A stretch of DNA of 64,000 nt from Brachionus manjavacas (taxonomy: Eukaryota > Rotifera > Eurotatoria > Ploima > Brachionidae). The stretch's first letter is position 1, and each line of letters starts with the position of its first letter. A model generated the notes under the pieces. The model was given only the letters and a program-made list of their open reading frames with translations. It searched no databases and was not told the DNA's origin. Shown in pieces: positions 1 through 12,525 of this stretch. The stretch is taken from the NCBI GenBank assembly GCA_019054805.1, contig JAHQIY010000005.1:3145501-3209500 (forward strand), read 5' to 3'. The position numbers and the translations under genes are program-made.

Positions 1-3000
1 ATAAAGTACCAGATACACATTTGAATCCGTACCAGCATACTTTTTGTCTGATGTATAGACCGTTAAATTCCAGATATTTTTTTCACCTCGTTCCTCTCTT
101 CGGTTTGTATCTTCTTTTAATAGACGTTCGATTTTACCATCATCTTTATCTTCTGCAAGCCATTTCATACATGGAAAAAACTGCTTGAGTCCTAATTTTG
201 GTGTTTCAATATCAATTCCTTCCAAAAACCATGATGGATCGGCTCCAGTATTGTCATGACCAACCAAAACTTCATAGATGGGACTTAGCATTTTGTCAAC
301 GAAAATAGTAGTCTTGGTAGTTTTTCCTCTTTTAAACTCACAATCTTTTAATTTTATGATTCCACTAGATTTATTTCCACTTTTTCCGCCAAATATTTCA
401 ATATAAGCTTGAGAATCAGTATCAGCATGTTTTTTATCTCCGGTGTGAATAAATAAATTATAAGGAACTCCTAGACTTGAAGTATCAGCTGACGGATATA
501 AAAATACGGTTGTTTTTCCATCTTCCTCATCTTCGGCTAACCATCGGTCACACAAAAATTCATAAACTCGGCCCATATTCTCATCATCTATTATCACCTT
601 ATCCAAATACCATCCGGATGACGGATTTGCACCATTATGACCAATGCGAATTTTTTTAATTTCACCAATACTTGGACATTCTATTTGAAATTCGTCTTTC
701 TTTCCTCGTTCAAAATTGTTTTCCTTATTGTCCAATTTCCATTCTCCTGAATCTCCTACATTTCCGTAAAGAACAATAGTAACATCAGCATCAGTGCCAG
801 CCATTCGTTTATCGCCAGTGTAAACTGTGATTCTGTATTTTGCCACTTAATGATATTTAAAAATTAAACTATAATACTGAATTAAATAATGATAATTATA
901 AAAATAATTATACAAAAAATAGTTAACTTGATTACTTTTTTTTATGTCTAATGGATCATCTGACGCAATTAGGTCCCGAGAAATAAGACCATCATCAACA
1001 TTTTTATCCAACCATTTCGAGCACAAACAGTAGTAGCTTATTTTGGGATCTTTCAAATCAATTATAACGATTCGCTCCAAAAACCCTTTTGAGAAATACT
1101 AAGAAAAAAAATAGGCAAAAATTAAACTAGATTACATCCAGGTGATTTTCCTGTGTTATCATGTTCGATTCGAACTTTTCTAATTTGACCAACGTAATTT
1201 ACATCTTTTAGTCTGAAGATATCAGTTTTTCCTCGCTCAAATAGATTAACGTCATGGCTTTTAAGCGGAAATTTTTGTGTTGATTTATTGTGCGGACCAA
1301 AAAGTGTGATAGATCTAGTAAAAAATAAAATTGATTTACTTTTTTTATGAAAAATAGATATAATCGAATTTTTTTAATTTTTAAGCCTAGTAAGTGAACT
1401 ACTAAATTTTTGATTCCTAAATAATTTAATATTTAATAACAAAATTCATTAAAAAATTATTTTTTAATATTTTATTAAAAAAAATTAATAGTATATAATT
1501 ATTCGGGTTAAACTCGTTCAAGCTATGTAGGTTTATGAATATTTCTTTTTAAATGTATCCAGCTCTCAAAAACTGATACCAATGTTAATTCTCTTTTTAT
1601 TTCATTTATTAATAATAATATGGAAAAGATGATGAAAAAACCATTCTTTAATGTAAAAAAATATTCGCTTTCATTCTATTTCATTATTTTTCATTTTCAA
1701 CAATTTTAATAAATCTAGAATAGCGAATACTGGATTTCTAATTTTTTTATTCTCTTAAGATTCCATTCGGACTAAACATAAAATTTTTAACGCTAAGTAA
1801 ACAGATTCTTTACAAAAAAGACATTAACTAGATGATTTATTAAAATATTTTTTAAAAATCAAGTATTGGGTTTTACTTTTTTCCTGAAAACTTCATTTTT
1901 TAAATAAATAAAATATACTGTAAAGATTGTTATGCCTATTAGTAAAATATATTATATTTCTAGTAGAATTTTTAAAATTTTTTTGATTTTGACCACAAAT
2001 TTAATTCCTCAAAAAATACAATTTAGATTTTAAATCGGTTTTTATAAAAGTTATATTTAAATGATAAAAAAATTATCCAAAATAAGTTTTCAGACTGTAT
2101 CGGGTCGTCATTGTTTTTATTATTATCCTTAATAAAAATAAATTTTGTTTACTTTTTTTAATTAATAAGATACATTAAAAGTTGACAACCAAAGAATCTT
2201 TTTAATTTAAAAAAATAGCCACCAAATTTCATTTATTGTCATTGTAGCCTCAAAAATCCAGCATGCATCAAAGGAATAATTAAAAAAAAACAAAATTTTT
2301 TTCATATTTTTACATTAAAAAGAATTCCCTGTTTTTTAAGCTTTTTTTCCTTACTGTTTTTACAGGGCTCATTTACAATAAGTCAAAAATGTATCACAAT
2401 CATTAACAGATAAAATTTTGACTTTTTTTTATAGATTTTTTGAGTAACGTCCAACGCCACCCAAAGCGGCTCCGTTAGCCAGCTTTAATTTTAATTTAGA
2501 TTATTAAGATAAATATAATTACACATTGGCATCAGTTCCAGCTCCAACTTTATCTCCGGTAATAACAATAATTTTGTAATCGGTTCTAATGTATTTTTCA
2601 ATTTGCCGAGTTGGTAACAACTGAATTCGCGTAGTTTTTAGACCATGGTCCAGAGAAAGCCAGTCATTATATTCGAATAACCAAGACCGGTTGGTTTTGG
2701 TATTAGTAACTAAAATTTCTTTCAAAAACCATGAACTATGAACATCTTGACCATCATGTTCAACTATTATTGAGTCAATTTGACCAACATCAACTCCAAT
2801 AAGTTTAAAAACATTTTCCGAATTACGCTCAAATTTAAATTTATATCCATTTTCGGTTTTTATTGCTTTATATTGATTAAAAAGTATCTTTTTATTTAAA
2901 TCTCCTCTGGCTCCTCTAATAGTCAAATGAACATTTGCATCCGTGCTAGCATTGTTACAATTTCCGGTTCTTACTTTAACTCTATAGTAGATTTCGTTAT

Positions 3001-3525
3001 GTCCTGGCTTTTTTTCCTTAAACCTGCGCTTCTTTGCTGAGCTCAGTTTGAATTTTCGCTCAAAAAAGTCTCTCAAATGTGGATCATTAATTGGATCATA
3101 TTGCATCGAATTTGTTCTTTTCCTCGGTTTACTTATTACAGTAGGACCCGAAAGTGCTGAACCTTAATAATTTATATTAAAAAAATTAGATTCTTTTTTG
3201 ATTTTTGTTTTACTTGATCTAGTAATTATTTTATTCAAATCGTTTGGATAGAGGCTAGATTTGCCGTAGGTAATAGATTTATTTCGAGGTATGTGATGAT
3301 ATGAGCCGGTTAGACTCGGAAAAGTGCTGTGATGATTTGCAGAGAAATCAATCGATTTATATGGAACAATTACAGCCTGGTGACTACATTGGCTGAGTGT
3401 ATATTGGACACCAGATGACGAAGTTATGTATTCCATATCAAATAAATTTTTATCAAATGAATAATTAACTAATAAATTTCTTATTCTATTTCTTTTTGAA
3501 TTTGGTTCACTGTTGTCAACGGTAA
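1..3525 (-). CDS. LOXHD1-like tandem PLAT-repeat protein (3' end beyond left edge)
   Basis: Exons read on minus: 3525(?)-3214, 3162-2523, 1314-1136, 1085-936 and 845-1, all joining in phase. The protein starts with a Ser/Tyr-rich unstructured stretch and then carries at least five PLAT (lipoxygenase-homology beta-sandwich) units. Typical unit motifs are TGDKRMAGTDADV, IRIGHNGANPSSGWYL and a Trp-Leu-acidic-DGK ending, as in LOXHD1. LOXHD1 proteins bind membrane or cytoskeletal partners and matter in ciliated and sensory cells; that role here is family inference. The intron between 1315 and 2522 is AT-rich and holds nothing I recognise. The start is uncertain. An ATG lies at 3436, but the frame stays open upstream to about 3560 with no ATG, and good acceptors lie near 3526 and 3515, so a further 5' exon may exist. 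The fifth PLAT unit is cut by the window edge. Confidence 0.82.
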
Positions 3526-4350
3526 CTGAGTAATAAGGTTGTAGAGGTAGATTAATTGCAATAGCGATAAAAACAAAAAAATTTCAAATTTTATTCAGTG
3601 CAAAATAATCTACCTAAATTTAACGATACTTGACGACTGATTGTTGTTTTACCTAGCTACGCTTTATTTGTTTTCTTTATGATGAAAATCACCGAAATCA
3701 GTCGGAATGATAAATATTGACACTTTTGTGTTCTGATCTAAATTTAATTGCTTATTTTTTTTTCTTAATTTTTTATGAAAAAATTAAATTTTCGAAAAAT
3801 ATAAAATCATTTTACTCAATTAAGAAAAATTCAACTACTAAATTTAGAAATATTATAAATAAAAAAATTTACGAATCACTTTACCTAGTTAAAAAAATGA
3901 ACCTGCAAATTTTATTTGTATTCTTGCTTGAAGAGTTAAAGTTGTAAAAAAATCCAGAGGCGCTTGACTTGACAGATGATTTTTTATTTTAAACTTTGAA
4001 TAAATTTTAATAATAATTTTATAATTTACCATTTTAGAGTTAACGTTAACCATTAAATCAAAAACTAAAGTAGATTTTTAAAGTAAATCAAAAAAAAAAA
4101 TTTCTAATTCGAATTTAATTTAATTTGAATTAAAAACTTTAAAAAACATTCAAATTTTTAATAATGACAAAAATAAATATAAATTAAGCCCGTCATATTT
4201 TAGATATTATTTTTGTTTTTGATGCTGTCTGGCAGACTTTAATCTGGAAATATTAGAAAATTTGATTTTTAAAGTATGTCAATCTTTGGAATAATAGAAG
4301 AATATAATCAAATTTTATTTTATTGTCTCAGTCTAGTAAAATATTTAAAA
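3526..4350. other. Spacer between the two PLAT genes
   Basis: This AT-rich stretch should hold the promoter and any 5' leader exon of the downstream PLAT gene. On minus, possible leader donors (AG followed by GTAAAA or GTAGAT) lie near 3620-3660. The 76-codon plus-strand frame at 3717-3947 is low-complexity and not credible as a gene. Confidence 0.4.
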
Positions 4351-7300
4351 TTAAAAACGAGAAACATCAAAACTTTTGTCTCGTTGATCTTTTTGCTTAA
4401 ATCTATTCATCAAACTTGAAGAAAATTTTGGAATCGGACTGTCCGAATATTTGTCATAATCTTCATCCAAAATAGTTGGTTTGGATTCTTTTTTTCGAAT
4501 GCTTAGATTTTCTTCATCCATATCTCTTTTGAATGCTTGCTGTCGATAATTTGGAATCGGAGATGAATTTTCACTTAGTTTTCCTCTTTTTGGATGATCT
4601 TTCCATTTAACATATTCATTCTTGGTAAATTTTCTATCACTCGGACTTAAGTTGTTAAAACTGTCATCTTCACTAGACCATTCACTTTTTTTGTCTACTT
4701 TTTTTGAAGGTGACTTCCACGATCTAGGCGTTGGGCTTTTCTTTGATCTAATATCATCATCGTCGCTCGACCATTCACTTCTTTTTTTCTCTTTTTTAGA
4801 AGAAAATTTCCATGAATTAGGCAATGGACTTCTTTTTGACCCATAATCTTCATCATCTGACCATTTAGACTGGTGGCGATTTTTGCTCGAATTTCTAAAG
4901 CTCTTTTTTGGCGAAGATTTGAAGCTATTAGAACTTACTATACTCAATGTTGAATCGGAGCTCGCTAGCTCTTCTAAATCTTGCTCAAATCTCAATCTAG
5001 ACTTCAAATCTGACTTATTATTGCTTCTAGGAGTAAGTGAAGAATCTCTATTCAAATTTCTTTGTATTGTTGGCGAATTAGAGCGACTGGATTTTTTTTT
5101 CCTCTCATCAATTTCGTCAAAACTTTCATCGTATGAATCGTTTTGAATACTCTCTTCCAACAAACGATGCGAAAGAGTACAAATTGTTCGTTTTTGTTCC
5201 TTGGAAAAATTTTTTTCAAAAAGTTTAAACTCTGGATTTTTTTTCAAATCATATTTTTTTAAATTTATCCATTTTTTGTGATCAAATACAAATTTTTCCT
5301 TGTAATAATCAATTTCAATCATGTTCAAAAACCATTTTAAATTTTTAAAAAGTTTTTTTTTTTGTTTGTCAATCGCCAAAATCAGTTTTACTTTATAAAT
5401 AGGACCCAAATCAGCTTGTTTGTGGTGAAAATGAATCAGTTGATCATTGGTGCTATCGCAAGAACAAGTTGGTTTTAACTCAGATGGTTTTATTTCCGGT
5501 GAAATTGAATAGTCTCCGTATAATACCATCTTAATACTTTGAATAAAATCAGAGTTTTGCAACATGTTTGACACATATAAATTGATACAATAGTTTTTTT
5601 CTTTAGCAATAGTAAATTTTTTTGAATGCTTTTTTTAACTTAAACTTACGATTGGAAACGTTTTTGACACTAGACGGATAGATTTCAATTATAGTTTCTT
5701 CTGGACCTGAAAACAATTATTTTGTATTAATATTTTTTTTTGGCTAAAATTTCAAGAATAGTAAATTAAGATTAAACAATTTTTTAAAGGCCGCATATTA
5801 AAGCGTCATTTATTTTGATTAAACGTCAATAAAATTAATGTAAATTAAATGTATTAATTGTCATTAAAAAGATTAAATGTTACTTAAATGTATTAATTGT
5901 CATTGAAAAGATTAAATGTTACTTAAATGTATTAATTGTCATAGTCAAAATGGTAACTTATTTCAATGAACCATGGCTCGAATCTTACGACCCCAATAAA
6001 TAATTTTATGGGGAATCGGGGGGTTATGAAGATATTCATGAGGCTTTCGACGAATAAATCGAAGCTCATGACAACTTGAGAAACACTTTAATTGAAACTG
6101 AGGTAGAAGAAGGTAATAATGAGACTACCCAGCAGCAAATTCCTACAATAGCGCTGTTATCCCATTTAATAATGTGGAAGCATATAATTGGTGTTGATTA
6201 AAGCCAAGGATTATTCAAGTCCTTTCCAGCTGAAGCTTGCGACATACCTTTAGGAAAATAAAGAGGAGTAGAACGACCAAAAAAAGAATTAAAATCATTA
6301 ATAATGAAATAATTGAAAATATTTTCTTAATATTTTTATGATTAAAATTTTTTTTTGTGACTCTTTACTTTATAACATTTAATTTTATTATGTGATAACT
6401 AATTACTTAAAATTACAACTATTACTTTTAATTTACGATTCATACATTCAATTGACTAATTTTTATGTTGACGAATTAATATAAATAAATGGCGATTTGA
6501 TCTTTTTTTAATTGACGTTTAATCAGAATAAATGACACTTTAATATATTTTCTTTTTTAAATTACAGAAAACAGAGGGTGGTTATTTGAGACATGTCTTC
6601 AGAATGCCTCGATGTATTAATTAGTGTGCCACAAGGTTCATTCTTAAGTCCTTTGCTTTTCAAAATTTTTATAAACGATATGCCTCAAGCAATCAAGACA
6701 CTGTGCAAGCTTTTTGCCGATGACACAAACCTTATCGGTGTTATTAGAAACCCATTGGATCTTACAACATTACAAGGTGACATCGACTGTGTGATGAGAT
6801 GGGCCGAGGACTGGATGATGAATTTCAATATTAATAAGTGCAGCTATATGGTATTTAACAACAAGTACTTTGATATTAATTTTAAAATGAATGGACTAGA
6901 TATGGGTAAGACTGAAAATGAACGCTATTTAGGTATAATGATCAGTTCAAATCTGAAATGGGGTATGCAAGTTATGTAGCAGCCAAAAGAGCCAATATGG
7001 TACTGGGAAAATTATCTAAATCTTTCAAGACATGGTCAATTGATACGTTCAAGAAGCTTTTCAAGGCATTTGTGAGACCTCATCTCGAGTACGCGGTTGC
7101 TAATTAGTGTCCGTACATGAAGAAAGACATTTTAGTTATCGAGAAGGTACAAATAAGAGCAACAAAATTGGTCAAGTGATTTATTGAGAAAAGATTAGAA
7201 AAGTTGGGACTCACTCTTCTGAGCAAGAGAAGAGAGAGAGGAAATCTTGTCGAATATTTAATGGTTTAACCAAAGTGAACTGGCACAATCCAAACAAACT

Positions 7301-10132
7301 TTGCGATTCGTTGAGCTGTTCTGGTCCAGCGAGGAGTATATGTGGGTACCAACACAGAATGACGAGAATCAACCAACGAGAACATTTCATACTAAACAGA
7401 GTAGTGGACAACTGGAACAGATTGCCACCTGAAGTAGCCAAAGTAAGTTCAAAGAACTTGTTTAAGAAAATGGTTGACGAAATCAATACGTCGTGATAGT
7501 TTAAGTAGTATTAAGCACTATCGGAAAACTAACATAGCGTTCCCTATAAGCGTTTTCGTTTGGTGGGATAAACCACCGTAGCTCATCATTATTATTGTTA
7601 TTATTATTATTATTTAGAATTGATGTAAAAGCGAAAATTTTCCAATTGATCAGAGATTCATATTTCAACTTAAATATTTTTGTTATTCCGAAAAAAATTT
7701 ATTTTCTTCCCTAAATGAAATCATAACTTTTAGAGAAGGAAAAAAAGGGTTTAATCATTACATTGAGATATACTAGGGATAATTAAATTGATCATTTTAA
7801 AATTAAAAAAACAATTTCCCGAATTAATGTAAACAGACTTAAAAAAATTAATTTTAATTAAGAAAAAAATATAATCGTAAAAAAACTTACTGAGACTGAC
7901 CAATGCTAACTTTTTTCATTGAACTCGGTTTATTATTAATATTATTTATATTATTATTACTGAATTCATTCAATTATGAATTTAGTGAAAAATTTAATTA
8001 TTTTAAAATGGATTATTTTTTTAAGTGTTTTTATGTTATTATCTTTATTTAGCCTCTAGCTTAGAGGGATAAATAATTACCCGAAATTGAGAATTTAGAT
8101 AAATGTACTTTCGAAATTCAAAAAATTCAAATCAAAAATTTGAAGTCTTATAAGTCTTAAGTTTGGAAGACAATTAATTAAAAATTTATGAAATATGAAC
8201 TAATCAACTGACAAAGCTCTAATTCGAGAAAAAAATAAACTACTTAATTTACTCACAAATTAAATATTTCCGAGGCGACAAATTTAACAAAAAATTATAG
8301 TAAATTTAATGTAAATGACTATAGTAACAACTGACAAAAAATTTTAGAATTAATTTCAATTGAAAAAGTAGTTTTGAACTTATTGGGCGCTGGGCAAGAT
8401 GCAGATTTCTTTTTTTTAATTTTTTTAAGCCATCTCTAATTCACAACCAAAGATGCTAAATTATTATTTTGAGAGATACTAAAAAATCTGGGATCACCAA
8501 CTAACCAAGTTTGTCCAAAAATTCTTTCAAAGCTATTACCTAATCTATGGATTAAATCAAAATACTCATTTCCTTTTGATTTGGTAATATTATACAATTT
8601 ATAGGTTTTATCATTCATCACGCCATCTATGAAAACGATTTAGTAATTTGGACCTCGGGCTCAAATAAAAAAACATACAAGAGAAATCGCAAATCGCTTT
8701 TTTTAAAAAAAAACTCATATAAACTATTTTTTATACATTTAAATTCTCAATTTTCTAATCAATTATTCTGAGCTAGCAGGCTGTAAAGGAAGTTTTTTGC
8801 CACTCAGATAAGCCGGAGGAGAACGATTTTTCAAATAATATTTAAAAATAATTTTTTTTTCTACATAATAGGAAATCTCACGAAACCCTAGTAGTTGATA
8901 AGATTTATTGAGAATACAAGGAAGGCCAAGTAAATCAACTATTAAAAAAACCTAGAAAAAATAAGCCTGTTTTTATTTTTTTTTAATTTTTAAATCAATA
9001 TTTATTTTTTGCCATTCATTAAACCCTTTATGTCATCCTGATTTTTATTTTTGTCACCAAGTAAATTTTTAATTTTAATATCCAAATCAAATTGTAAAAG
9101 GAATCTAATTTCTTATTTGAATTTGACTTTATTTAAATCTAAAAATTTATGGTCTGATTTCTTTTAAAAATTTTAAACACACTTTAAAAGTTGCTACTTT
9201 TTTTACACATTAAACATTTACTCCAAGTTTACTTTAAGCACATTAAATAATTCTTAAGAAAAAAAAATGACATTGATAATATTAAACATAGCAAGGAGAT
9301 TTCAAATTAAAAACAAAATAATCAACTTACTTTTTATTATATTTGTTCTACTGTTTCGATCGAATCTAAATCAAAAATGATAGATAAAGTAAACCTGATT
9401 TTTAAAAAAATACAAATAACGAGTCAATTTTGAAGGAACATCAATTGTTATTGAATCATAATACCAATCAATTGTTTTGTTATTTTCATCATTTTGGCAA
9501 TAAAAAATTATTTTTTCGATTGCCTCAACATCTAATTCTTCTAATCTAAATATATCTATATTTCCACTTAGAAATTTTGGCTTGTTATTATCACTAGGTG
9601 TTGAATTAAGTCTAATCACTTTTGTGTTGTTTGTCTTTCCCACTATTTTGATATTGATCATTGGGTCAAAATCTAATTTACTGCATTGACTAGTGAGGAT
9701 TTTAATAGTGTACCGAACATTTCCACACCATTGTTCTTTTTCAGGCCTTGTCTCTTCTTCAAGGTCTTCCTGAGTCAATGACAATTCTGTTTTTAACCAT
9801 TGATTGCAAAAAAAATTCCACGACTTATTTAAGTTGCTTATTTCTATTCTTACATTTTTAATATGAAGACCAGAGCTTTGACAGTCTTGATTAGTAAGGA
9901 CAACTTTTTTCAATCTTCCGATGTAAGCTTCTTCGATTTCAAATAAATATGTTCGACCCGATTGAAATGTTTTGGAGCCATTTTTTGGGTTAATTAGCGG
10001 AAATTTAAATGATCTTGAACCAGATGAAGATTTTCCAAATAGTTGAATACAAATATTTGATTTCGAATCTGAATGTTCGAATTTTGATATGGTTAAATAA
10101 ATCTTATAAAGACATTTTTCTGAATAATTCAT
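4351..10132 (-). CDS. PLAT-repeat protein with long Ser/Lys/Asp-rich tail
   Basis: Five exons on minus, 10132-9395, 8951-8804, 8626-8498, 5706-5650 and 5600-4351, give about 773 residues with all phases matching. Residues ~8-115 and ~137-246 are PLAT units. A third, shortened unit spans exons 2-3 (KKIIFKYYLKNRSPPAYL resembles the IKKIRIGHNG..GWYL core). A fourth starts near residue 359 (YCINLYVSN..VLYGDYS) and ends at WINLKKYD. From about residue 500 the chain is disordered and basic, with three related blocks containing W-S-[DS]-D-[DE] and K-S-P-x-P-x-S-W-K, likely phosphorylation-rich. Exon 3 needs a weaker donor (GTGATC), but the join restores the W-L-x-x-E-E-x-T family pattern. The ATG at 10132 follows an in-frame stop and an AG, so it could be the start or an internal exon edge. 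Intron 4 is 2.8 kb and hosts two mobile elements. I do not know a named orthologue. Confidence 0.75.
5802..6539. mobile_element. Non-autonomous DNA transposon, TTAA target duplication
   Basis: The ends are near-identical inverted repeats of about 29 bp (AGYGTCATTTATTYTGATTA, then AACGTCAAT). TTAA lies directly outside each end (5798-5801 and 6540-6543). TTAA duplications are typical of piggyBac and Kolobok elements, but the ends do not start CCC as in piggyBac. Inside are a 39 bp tandem repeat and a decayed reading frame beginning ATGGTAACTTATTTC near 5949, with several in-frame stops. Its conceptual product is acidic and includes a GVERPKKELK stretch. No transposase domain is recognisable. 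It lies inside intron 4 of the PLAT gene. Confidence 0.6.
5845..5942. repeat. 39 bp tandem repeat, about 2.5 copies
   Basis: Units start TTAAATGTATTAATTGTCAT at 5845, 5884 and 5923. The first two copies are nearly identical and the third is partial. The array is subterminal in the TTAA element. Confidence 0.85.
6560..7615 (+). mobile_element. 5'-truncated LINE (non-LTR retrotransposon)
   Basis: The frame at 6593-6979 encodes the middle of a non-LTR reverse transcriptase: VPQGSFLSPLLF..INDM, then the catalytic box LFADDTNL, then the WAEDWMMNFNINKC and YLGIMISSNLKW blocks. After that the reading is broken by frameshifts and stops. A second frame, 7275-7496, encodes the usual LINE C-terminus (LNRVVDNWNRLPPEV). 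The 3' end has a small hairpin (GGTGGGATAAACCACC) and an ATT microsatellite tail at about 7587-7615, the usual signature of target-primed insertion. It looks like the CR1/Jockey group, but I cannot assign the clade. It sits inside intron 4 of the PLAT gene, opposite to its transcription. Confidence 0.85.
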
Positions 10133-11886
10133 TCTAATTTTATTTGAAGCAATTTGAAAAAAAAATTTTTTTCAGATTATTACATGAAACCTATGAAACT
10201 ATGGCAACAATTTATTAATTTTTACTAAAATTACAAATAATTCGGTCATATTTGAATTTAATATTTTGCTTTGATTCTAAATTGAATACTTTAAGTAGTA
10301 AATAGCTGCCTTAGCCTTGAAAAATTAAAATTGTAGTTGGCTTCTTTTATTTTTATTAAAATCATTTTTTTTAATTTAGAATAATTTTTCTAAACCTTTA
10401 AATTAAATTCACTAAATTAATTCATCATTTCAACTTTTTATTTATTGTATTTTTCAAAAATAGAATTATCAAATTTTTACAATCTTTGTTAAAAATTTCA
10501 AAATCTCATTTTTTGAAAGCATTGTAAATTTTAATACAAATCTTCCAAAAATTACAAAAATAAAATTCTTTTCGTTAATTTAAATTGACAAAATTGAGCT
10601 TTTTAAACTTTGATGATGAAATAATTTGAAACAAAATATGTTTAACTAAATTCAACAAGGAGAATTTACGTTTAATTAACAGGGAAATATTAATGATCAA
10701 ATAAAATATCAATATTTTGAAATATATTTAATTTATTTTATATAGTAATTTTAGTTATTTACATACTAGATTTTAAATGCTAATGCACAACTAATACTTT
10801 TGCTCCGTTAAATTTGCTTTTGAATCATCTCCCTATAGTAAGAATAAACAATTGACCAAAAATTATTCGAAATGGGAATTTAATTTCGTGATCAAACCCA
10901 AGCGTGGTGGTAAAATAAGCGAGTGCATTGATTTAAAATTGAAATTAACTTTTTTTATTAAAAATTTTCTTGTATTAACTAAAATTTAATACTTTTTTAT
11001 GTAAACTTTTTTATTAATTTCAAAAATTCAGTATGTTAAACAGTTTTTTTGATTGTTTTAAAAAGGCAATTATGTCTTTCAGCAAAAAATGGGCTAATAA
11101 ATAAAGTATGCTGGGATGAAAAATGGCAAATTAAAAAGTTTTGGTAATATCTTATTCAAGCAGACGCCACCTATTGTCATAGATGCCTTCCTTCGCAAGT
11201 CATTTCTTCAAGCATAGCTTATCGTAGCTTCAATAACGACTCAAAAATTAGTTAAAAAATATTTGATTACAGGTTAAAATATTTATTAAGAATTCTGATA
11301 TTTTTGAATAATTTCTAGGAAGCATTGAAATATATTTTTTGGAAAAAAGAACAGTACTAGAATTTTTTGGTTAATTCTTATTTAATTAAATTGGAAATAA
11401 TGGGAATTGTTTAAAAGTCACAAATTATGGCTATAACTTGTTGGAAAAATTCGATTTCATAAATAACTTTAAAAAAACTTTAACTCTAGCCTTTGAATTG
11501 TATAAGATTTTTCGGACAAAACAAATAAGTATTAAGCACTGTTTCTATTTCTTTTTAATTTTTTTGTAAACCATATTATAGTGTCAAATGAAAAATCAAA
11601 TTAAACGATTTTACTTTGTCTGTTTTCCTAAGTTTATTTTCTAAGCTTTTAGTGATGAAATTTTTTTTGATGAAAAATTTTTTTTTTAAAAAAAATGACT
11701 AAACAGGATTGCTGAAGAAAAAGGAAAAATTAGGAAGCCTTCGTTTCCACCAAGATTTCATTCTATTTAAAAAAAATACTTTAAAACTCAAAAGTTTAAA
11801 TAGGCTTTATAAAGCTAAATGAACATTTAAGCTGCTATCGAATATTATTAAAAGATAAAATCAAAAGGTATTCATATAAAATTATG
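10133..11886. other. AT-rich intergenic region, no gene seen
   Basis: No open frame with protein-like composition is seen. A slightly GC-richer patch at about 11150-11235 has no recognisable content. It contains the 5' flank of the PLAT gene and ends at the target duplication of the inverted-repeat transposon. Confidence 0.5.
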
Positions 11887-11998
11887 GGGTCTTGCCTTTT
11901 ATGTGACCAGTGACTTTATGTCGATTTGGTGACCAGATATTTTTTCTGACTGGTCACATATTCACTGGTCACCTAATATGTGACCAGTCAAAATTATT
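11887..11998. repeat. Left terminal inverted repeat
   Basis: It contains several copies of TGTGACCAG and its complement CTGGTCACA, so the arm is itself made of small palindromes. It matches the right arm base for base over long stretches. Confidence 0.9.
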
Positions 11999-12131
11999 AT
12001 TAAAATAAAGAATTTTTTTTTTTAAATTTTATTATTTAAGTGACCAGTTATTAAATTTATGTGACCTGGTTTTTTGTTTATGTGACCAATTTAAATATTA
12101 ATTTAAAATTATAAAAATTAAATAAAAAAAA

Positions 12132-12365
12132 TTATTTATGCATTTTTGTGATGTGTTGCTTTACACCACGCTCATTTTTCATTAATTTCCCGCACTTCGG
12201 GCAAGCTATTGGGTTTTTATGTTTGCAAAGGCCTTTTTTTACAGCAGACTGTGTTGCTTCAGATGCAATTGGAGCTTCCGATGCAATTTTTGACAACTTT
12301 TCTAATTTTTTTTTGTTGGATTTAAATTTAGCTTGCAAATGGCTTCACTAATTCTCGTTTTCCAT
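12132..12365 (-). pseudogene. Small C2H2 zinc-finger reading frame inside the transposon
   Basis: From the first ATG (12365) the frame reads Met plus four codons, then two adjacent stops (TAG TGA), then runs open for about 70 codons to 12132. The product is Lys-rich with an ASEAPIASEA repeat and one classical finger, C-x2-C-x12-H-x4-H (CPKCGKLMKNERGVKQHITK). Without stop read-through or an unseen upstream exon there is no ATG before the finger. It may be a DNA-binding accessory protein of the parent element or a captured host fragment. The sequence does not decide. Confidence 0.5.
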
Positions 12366-12525
12366 TTTTTTCTAAATAATAGTAAAAACTTTTTGATTAT
12401 TATTAATGTAACTTCAATTTTACATCATCGCTTAAAAATTTTTCATATTTCATCAACAATAAAAAAAATCAAATATTGCAAGTATAGTTGCAATTGCAAT
12501 TATTTTTAAACATTTTTACCTAATA

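Noticed and set aside
477-659. Plus-strand frame of 60 codons
   Set aside because: It is antisense to the PLAT exon at 1-845, which has strong family similarity.
1315-2522. A separate gene in the long PLAT intron
   Set aside because: No protein-like frame on either strand; flanking exons join in phase across it.
4622-5146. Two Leu/Phe/Ser-rich plus-strand frames
   Set aside because: They are antisense shadows of the Ser/Lys/Asp-rich tail exon of the PLAT gene.
5845-5942. CRISPR-like array from regularly spaced repeats
   Set aside because: The units are contiguous 39 bp tandem copies without unique spacers, inside a eukaryotic DNA transposon.
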